26,869 bases of DNA from CAZBUH01 sp964495095 (GTDB taxonomy: Bacteria > Bacillota > Clostridia > Oscillospirales > Oscillospiraceae), in contig CAZBUH010000015.1 in the NCBI GenBank assembly GCA_964495095.1, positions 1-26,869 on the forward strand, read 5' to 3'. The notes under the pieces were generated by a model. It was given only the letters and a program-made list of their open reading frames with translations, was not told the DNA's origin and made no database searches. Positions 23,470 to 26,869 of this stretch are shown here, piece by piece. The position numbers and the translations under genes are program-made. Numbering within the stretch: the first letter of the stretch is position 1; every line of letters starts with the position of its first letter.

Positions 23470-24210
23470 TCAGTAGCTGAAGGTCTCGCTGAAAGTATAA
23501 TAAGGCTCGGGAGGCCGCGGCTCCCTGGGCGCCGGCCTGTCGGCGCAGTAGGCGTAATGGAATGTGGTGGGCCTGTCCGGTATGGGGAAGCCGGCGGGGC
23601 GCACGTCCTCGCCCTTTGCCGCCCTGGCCCTGTAGCCGTCTATGTCCTCCTGGGTGGTCCAGGGCTCGGCGGGCCCACGGTTTAAAACAGGGTCCCGGTC
23701 AAAGCCGGTGTTCCACAGGTCGCATACGTGCAGATGCCATATTTTCCAGCCCTTTTCAGTGCGGATAAAATCCACGGCGTATTTTCCCGTATCCCAGTTG
23801 AAGCTGCCCTGGCCCTTGGGCGCGTCCGGATCCTGGCACATCATCATGACTCCGGTGGACATCCACATGGCCTTGGCGGTCTGCCTGTCCCCCGCCACCT
23901 CAATCACAGGGGTGGTTATCTGGTGAAGCTCCAGAGTGCCGTCGTCGGTGCCGTCAGTGCGGCCGTGGCAGAAATTGTAGTTTACCTGCATAAAGAAGTC
24001 TATGGCGTTCTGTCCCTCAAAAACGCCCAGAGGCCCGTATTCGCAGTGATTTCCCGGCACGTCGCCGGCGTAAAGCTCCGTGGCTATCACGTCGTTCTGG
24101 CCGCCGGTCATCAGGTACTGATAACGGCCCATGAGATTTGCTATGGCCTGCTTATCCTCCTGGATGGCCAGCCTCCGCTCTATTTCTTCAAGACGTTTTT
24201 CATCCATCAT
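23470..24210 (-). CDS. SnoaL-like (NTF2-fold) protein
   Basis: A 246-residue protein whose residues 10-160 fit the SnoaL-like/NTF2 superfamily: LEEIERRLAIQEDKQAIANL, then RYQYLMTGGQ, then GVFEGQNAIDFF, then LELHQITTPVIEVAGDRQTAKAMW, then GKYAVDFIRTEKGWKIWHLHV. This fold includes dehydratases, isomerases and cyclases acting on aromatic, polyketide or steroid substrates. The Tyr in RYQYL and the His in ELHQ are candidate active-site residues. The C-terminal ~80 residues are Pro- and Arg-rich and unusual for the fold. The ATG at 24210 has AAGGAGCGGGATT upstream. Together with DUF362 it probably forms a small operon under the promoter at 24349-24377. The substrate is unknown. Confidence 0.8.
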   Translation of the reverse strand: MMDEKRLEEIERRLAIQEDKQAIANLMGRYQYLMTGGQNDVIATELYAGDVPGNHCEYGPLGVFEGQNAIDFFMQVNYNFCHGRTDGTDDGTLELHQITTPVIEVAGDRQTAKAMWMSTGVMMMCQDPDAPKGQGSFNWDTGKYAVDFIRTEKGWKIWHLHVCDLWNTGFDRDPVLNRGPAEPWTTQEDIDGYRARAAKGEDVRPAGFPIPDRPTTFHYAYCADRPAPREPRPPEPYYTFSETFSY

Positions 24211-24307
24211 AATCCCGCTCCTTTTATATTAATGGTATAATCGCCGCAAAGCAGCCATTATACTTTGCTTCCAATCCGCTTTTCCGCTCCGCCGGAAACC
24301 GCAGGCC

Positions 24308-24324
24308 ATGGCACAATATGCCAT
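24308..24324. promoter_or_regulatory. Second palindrome upstream of the SnoaL-like gene
   Basis: ATGGCA (24308-24313) and TGCCAT (24319-24324) around CAATA. It lies just downstream of the promoter at 24349-24377 and shares the CATGG(T/C)A half-site with the palindrome over the -10 box. Confidence 0.5.
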
Positions 24325-24336
24325 TTCGCTGCGCTT

Positions 24337-24364
24337 CATGGTATATTGATAATAGCATACCATG
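24337..24364. promoter_or_regulatory. Palindromic operator overlapping the -10 box
   Basis: CATGGTAT (24337-24344) and ATACCATG (24357-24364), 12 bases apart, with the -10 hexamer of the SnoaL promoter between them. This is a classic placement for a repressor site; the regulator is not known. Confidence 0.55.
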
Positions 24365-24377
24365 GATGGGTTTTCAA
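24349..24377 (-). promoter_or_regulatory. Promoter of the SnoaL-DUF362 operon
   Basis: On the minus strand TTGAAA (24372-24377), a 17-base spacer and TATTAT (24349-24354), about 139 bases upstream of the SnoaL-like start. Confidence 0.6.
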
Positions 24378-24379
24378 GC

Positions 24380-24396
24380 CGCTGTGCATCACAGCG
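24380..24396. other. Short perfect hairpin upstream of the SnoaL promoter
   Basis: CGCTGTG (24380-24386) pairs with CACAGCG (24390-24396) around CAT. It abuts the -35 box of the SnoaL promoter and lies after the ncRNA terminator. Confidence 0.45.
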
Positions 24397-24434
24397 CCGG
24401 GACGGGAAGCTTGCCGCCGGCTTTGCCCGGATGT

Positions 24435-24541
24435 AAAAAAAGGGCGAACCGCGTATTCAGCAGTCCGCCAAAGGATAGGGTTGTGGGATAAAGATATGAG
24501 CTTACAGGCATCCTCAGTGCCATTGGATAAGCTGTGATTAG
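24435..24541 (-). ncRNA. Candidate structured small RNA or leader with terminator
   Basis: A promoter at 24542-24570 is followed on the minus strand by about 107 bases without a gene. AGCTTA/TAAGCT (24528-24533 with 24499-24504) encloses GGCA/TGCC (24518-24521 with 24507-24510). A terminator stem GGCGGAC/GTTCGCC (24463-24469 with 24443-24449, one G-U pair) follows, then seven T (24435-24441). I do not recognise it as a known riboswitch class. It could be a stand-alone sRNA or an attenuating leader for the SnoaL-DUF362 genes. Confidence 0.5.
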
Positions 24542-24570
24542 ATAATAGCTCTTTTTCCGTATTTTGTAAA
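24542..24570 (-). promoter_or_regulatory. Promoter of the candidate small RNA
   Basis: On the minus strand TTTACA (24565-24570), a 17-base spacer and TATTAT (24542-24547). Confidence 0.55.
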
Positions 24571-24648
24571 TAGCAAAAAAGCACTACTTTTGTCGATTGG
24601 GAATTTTTTAATTTTTCCGGGTAAATCACGCCTCCGGCGCCTCCCACC

Positions 24649-24792
24649 GGGCGCTGCGCCGGCGTCGGCCTCCATAACGTCCGGCATGTCCTTTACCTGA
24701 TAGGCGATGCCCTCCGGCACCGCCCGGGCCAGAGCCTTTGTGCTGCCCCTTGTGAGGCCCAGAACAGCGCCTCTGGCATACATGTTCCAATA
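24649..24792 (-). pseudogene. Remnant of an FGGY-family kinase (glycerol kinase-like)
   Basis: About 48 codons on the minus strand read YWNMYARGAVLGLTRGSTKA and then EGIAYQVKDMPDVMEADAG. This matches the conserved late segment of glycerol kinase (PYWDxYARGxxxGLTRGTxxxH...ESIAYQTRDVLDAMxxDSG), with several usually fixed residues changed. Upstream and downstream of this stretch the frame no longer looks like kinase, and no ATP-binding N-terminal half is present, so it is a decayed fragment. It lies upstream of the catabolic cluster, which could have used such a kinase. Confidence 0.72.
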
Positions 24793-25039
24793 CAGTGACG
24801 CGGGATAACGCCTGGATTCCGCTTCTATCCGGACGGCCTGTATTGACGAAAAGTGCAAAATTGGGTACATAAAATACAATTTTAGCAATCACCGCTTAAA
24901 AGCTGCAAATATAGCGGATTTTGATGGAAAACACAATATGTTGTACTAAAAAGTTCTATTATTCAGCAGTGCAATTTCAACTTTACACCATTTGACGAAA
25001 AGCTCGATGTGGTTTTCAAATTTCCTGCGAAACAAAAAA
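24793..25039. other. AT-rich non-coding stretch with a direct repeat
   Basis: No convincing gene. The base composition is clearly more AT-rich than the rest of the window. TTGACGAAAAG occurs twice in direct orientation (24843-24853 and 24992-25002). It may be the debris of a mobile element, but no transposase was seen. Confidence 0.4.
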
Positions 25040-25081
25040 ATAGGGGCTGTAGTGAAACGGGATAATCACTACAGCCCCTAT
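25040..25081 (-). terminator. Strong terminator, 16-bp perfect stem
   Basis: ATAGGGGCTGTAGTGA (25040-25055) pairs perfectly with TCACTACAGCCCCTAT (25066-25081). On the minus strand it is followed by TTTTTTT. It lies two bases after the stop of the truncated minus-strand gene at 25084. Confidence 0.88.
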
Positions 25082-25083
25082 TG

Positions 25084-25262
25084 TTATACATAAAGATGGT
25101 ATTTCTTGCTGATTTCGTGTGCCATATCATCCGACAATGGTCTAAACCAGATTCCAGTTAAAGTTGTGCCGTTCTCTTCCTCTGGCTCCAACTCGGTCAA
25201 ACACTTGTCGAAAATCAGGCCAAAGTCCTCACCTTCGACCAGCCCTAATTTCCCAGCCTTGG
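25084..25262 (-). pseudogene. 3' fragment of an unrecognised gene
   Basis: About 58 codons ending at the TAA at 25084-25086, including KLGLVEGEDFGLIFDKCLTE and WFRPLSDDMAHEISKKYHLY. The stretch looks like the true C-terminus of a protein: it ends right before a strong terminator. I do not recognise the family. Upstream of about 25262 the frame continues only as the antisense of the alpha/beta-hydrolase fragment, so the 5' part has been lost at a rearrangement junction. Confidence 0.5.
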
Positions 25263-25663
25263 CTTTCGGCAGGTACAGCAAAGGCTTTGAAAACCGCACC
25301 GAAAACGACTGGCTCACACGCGACCCCGCCGTTGTGGACGCATACACGGCGGATCCCCTGTGCGGCTTTATACCCACGGCGGAGCTGTTTTACGAGATGA
25401 TGAAGGGCATTGAATTTGTAACCGACCCGCAAAATATCTCCCGTATGCCGAAAAATTTGCCGGTGCTGATGATTTCCGGTGCCGCCGACCCCGTGGGTGA
25501 GGCCGGCAAGGGCGTTATCCGCGCATATTCGGCGTTTATCGCCGCTGGGATGGAGGATGCGGAGCTGCGGCTCTATCCCGGCGGGAGACATGAAATTTTA
25601 AATGAGACAAATAGGCAGGCGGTATACGGCCACGTGCTCGATTGGCTGGGCAGCCGGGTCTGA
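25262..25663 (+). pseudogene. 3' half of an alpha/beta-hydrolase (lysophospholipase-like) gene
   Basis: About 133 codons ending at the TGA at 25661-25663. FGRYSKGFENRTENDWLTRD, then DPLCGF, then LPVLMISGAADPVGE and YPGGRHEILNETN are typical of the C-terminal half of serine-aminopeptidase-S33-type hydrolases, including the catalytic Asp (ADP) and His (GRHE). The N-terminal half with the GxSxG nucleophile is missing. The upstream sequence is the antisense of another gene, so there is no real start. This is a truncated gene left by rearrangement. Confidence 0.78.
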
Positions 25664-25672
25664 CGTTCTCAC

Positions 25673-25706
25673 CCGGCGGCGCTTATTTTAAAGGCGGCGC
25701 CGCCGG
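25673..25706. terminator. Terminator between the hydrolase remnant and the C45 gene
   Basis: CCGGCGGCGC (25673-25682) pairs with GCGCCGCCGG (25697-25706); TTTAATT follows on the plus strand. It ends two bases before the stop of the convergent C45 gene. Confidence 0.65.
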
Positions 25707-25707
25707 T

Positions 25708-26724
25708 TTAATTCCGCCTTATCGAAAATCTCCCGTCCTTTATAAAGCTTTTTCGCCCGGGGTTACCCTCAGCGCGGTATATGGCTTTCTCCTTTAAATC
25801 ATATATGACAGACCAGACCGTATCTTTTCCGGTCGCCCTATCGTATTGGCACAGAAATCCGTTTTTCCCCGACAGCAAATCTTTTGCGGCCTCAATATCC
25901 ATTTTGCCGCCGGACTTCCCCAACGCCTTAACCAGCGTGCCGTACCTTTGCTCAGACTGCCAATTGCCGATATTCAAATTTTGAAGCGCAGACATCTCCG
26001 CCGAATTAAAAATATTCGCCGCGCAGACAAATGGCCGCTCCGCAGAAGGGCGAATAACCGCCGTCTTTTCCGAATTGCACTCGATTACAGCCGTGTTTCC
26101 TCCGGCGTCAGCCACTGTAATCGTCTGTGCGGAGCTGATGGGGAGACGCCGAATACTGCAAATTACTTCTTCTGCGGTCCGACATTTTTCAAGGAAAAAT
26201 CTCAGCAGCATACCCGCGTTAAATCCCGGCCTGACTGCAACGGGATAGACTGACGTCATCCCAACAGCCAGGCCATATTCATTAACGCCATCCTCGACCT
26301 CAATAAATGCAGTGGTATTTCCCGTAAAGCTATAGGAATTATTTGTAAATCTGTAAATAACATTTGTATTCAATTTCTCCAGCGCCGTTAAGAAGTCACT
26401 GTTTCTGCACAGCAGGATATGCTCGCCGCCGGCAACAGCAAAGCATGAGCAATTACACGCCGGGGGTATCGCATACATGCTGAGCAAAACGGCCTGCACT
26501 GCACTAAGGTCACAGCGCTGGCCTTCCGCCAACCCTCGGATTTCCTCCAGTATATCAGGGAAAAATTTCTGATAGGCGGGTATACACGAATGCGCAAATT
26601 CCCTGCGCTCCTGCGTAATTGAAAAAGGAACATGATCCAGGAGGCATTGGCCGTGCTTTGCCAAGGAAGCTCCGTATCGGTATCCGATTTCATAATGCTC
26701 TCCTCTGAAGCGTACATGATACAT
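25708..26724 (-). CDS. C45-family autoproteolytic acyltransferase/hydrolase
   Basis: A 338-residue protein of the Ntn-hydrolase family related to acyl-CoA:6-aminopenicillanate acyltransferase (C45). HYEIGYRYG near the N-terminus, then CNCSCFAVAGG (90-100) and RNSDF (106-110), is the family pattern. The Cys of CSCF (Cys92) is the likely nucleophile freed by self-cleavage. VNEYGLAVGMTSV, then SSAQTITVADAGGNTAVIEC follow as usual. Members cleave or form amide bonds (N-acyl amino acids, bile-type or beta-lactam amides); the substrate here is unknown. No signal peptide is seen. The ATG at 26724 has AAGGAAGATATCAT upstream and a promoter at 26776-26804. The gene stands alone next to a rearranged region. 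Confidence 0.9.
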   Translation of the reverse strand: MYHVRFRGEHYEIGYRYGASLAKHGQCLLDHVPFSITQERREFAHSCIPAYQKFFPDILEEIRGLAEGQRCDLSAVQAVLLSMYAIPPACNCSCFAVAGGEHILLCRNSDFLTALEKLNTNVIYRFTNNSYSFTGNTTAFIEVEDGVNEYGLAVGMTSVYPVAVRPGFNAGMLLRFFLEKCRTAEEVICSIRRLPISSAQTITVADAGGNTAVIECNSEKTAVIRPSAERPFVCAANIFNSAEMSALQNLNIGNWQSEQRYGTLVKALGKSGGKMDIEAAKDLLSGKNGFLCQYDRATGKDTVWSVIYDLKEKAIYRAEGNPGRKSFIKDGRFSIRRN

Positions 26725-26775
26725 ATGATATCTTCCTTAATTTAAGAAATAATGGCGGTTAATCGCCTGATACAC

Positions 26776-26804
26776 AGGATAAAGTAATAAAAATTTTATG
26801 TCAA
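26776..26804 (-). promoter_or_regulatory. Promoter of the C45-family gene
   Basis: On the minus strand a perfect -35 TTGACA (26799-26804), a 17-base AT-rich spacer and TATCCT (26776-26781), about 52 bases upstream of the start. Confidence 0.65.
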
Positions 26805-26839
26805 CACAAATCAGCAAAAAGATGCCTTGACAGACTGAC

Positions 26840-26869
26840 GCCGCTGAGTACAGCACTGTACTCAGCGGC
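26840..26869. terminator. 12-bp perfect hairpin at the window edge
   Basis: GCCGCTGAGTAC (26840-26851) pairs with GTACTCAGCGGC (26858-26869) around AGCACT. It is probably the terminator of a gene beyond the window; the tract that would follow it on the plus strand is cut off. Confidence 0.5.

Noticed and set aside
24435..24475. tRNA-like GGTTCG sequence in the candidate small RNA
   Set aside because: There is no GGTTCRANTCC T-arm, no acceptor stem pairing and no anticodon arm; it fits a terminator stem.
1..26869. CRISPR arrays, intact insertion sequences or prophage genes
   Set aside because: No regularly spaced repeats, no transposase, integrase or phage structural gene was seen on either strand.

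Overview
The window looks like a stretch of a GC-rich anaerobic Clostridia genome, probably a gut Oscillospiraceae-type Firmicute. The evidence is a Pta plus acetoacetate-type CoA-transferase fermentation locus, a clostridial-style GltX, strong AGGAGG ribosome binding sites, consensus sigma-A promoters with 17-bp spacers, and a split transketolase. A run of exactly 100 N inside a low-complexity gene shows that this is a scaffolded draft assembly. This taxonomic reading is inference; no rRNA or tRNA gene was seen.

Left part (1-6.7 kb, all on the minus strand): a CoA-transferase operon (subunit A, then subunit B cut by the window edge), phosphotransacetylase pta with its own promoter, a CobW-type GTPase fused to a YcgQ/DUF1980-like domain, a second COG0523 GTPase with Asp-rich and His-rich metal-binding tracts (interrupted by the N gap), and a secreted RCC1-repeat protein with SLH-like C-terminal segments.

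Middle (6.7-14 kb): gltX on the plus strand, a YaiI/DUF188 gene whose 5' end is frameshifted at a CG/TA dinucleotide run, glgP on the minus strand behind a shared terminator, two small unknown genes, and a MarR regulator followed by a four-cysteine protein whose C-terminus resembles that of the MarR.

Centre-right (14-24.6 kb): a minus-strand catabolic cluster. A FadR/GntR regulator is followed by glycerate kinase, a TIM-barrel isomerase/epimerase, a D-2-hydroxyacid dehydrogenase, split transketolase (N and C subunits, overlapping as TAATG), a zinc alcohol dehydrogenase and a LarA-like (DUF2088) protein. Upstream on the same strand lie a DUF362 iron-sulphur-type protein and a SnoaL-like protein. 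The enzyme set points to breakdown of a sugar acid or unusual sugar through hydroxypyruvate/glycerate and transketolase chemistry. I could not match it to a described pathway, and there is no transporter and no intact kinase other than glycerate kinase. Two GT-N3-AC operator-like sites bracket the gntR promoter. A large imperfect inverted repeat and a 14-bp hairpin sit between genes of the cluster. Upstream of the SnoaL gene there is a promoter, a folded leader and a terminator that together look like a small RNA, followed by a second promoter whose -10 box lies inside a palindrome.

Right end (24.6-26.9 kb): a scrambled region with a short remnant of an FGGY/glycerol kinase, AT-rich non-coding DNA, and a junction near 25262 joining the 3' end of an unknown minus-strand gene to the 3' half of an alpha/beta-hydrolase gene on the plus strand. 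An intact C45-family acyltransferase/peptidase gene with a good promoter follows.
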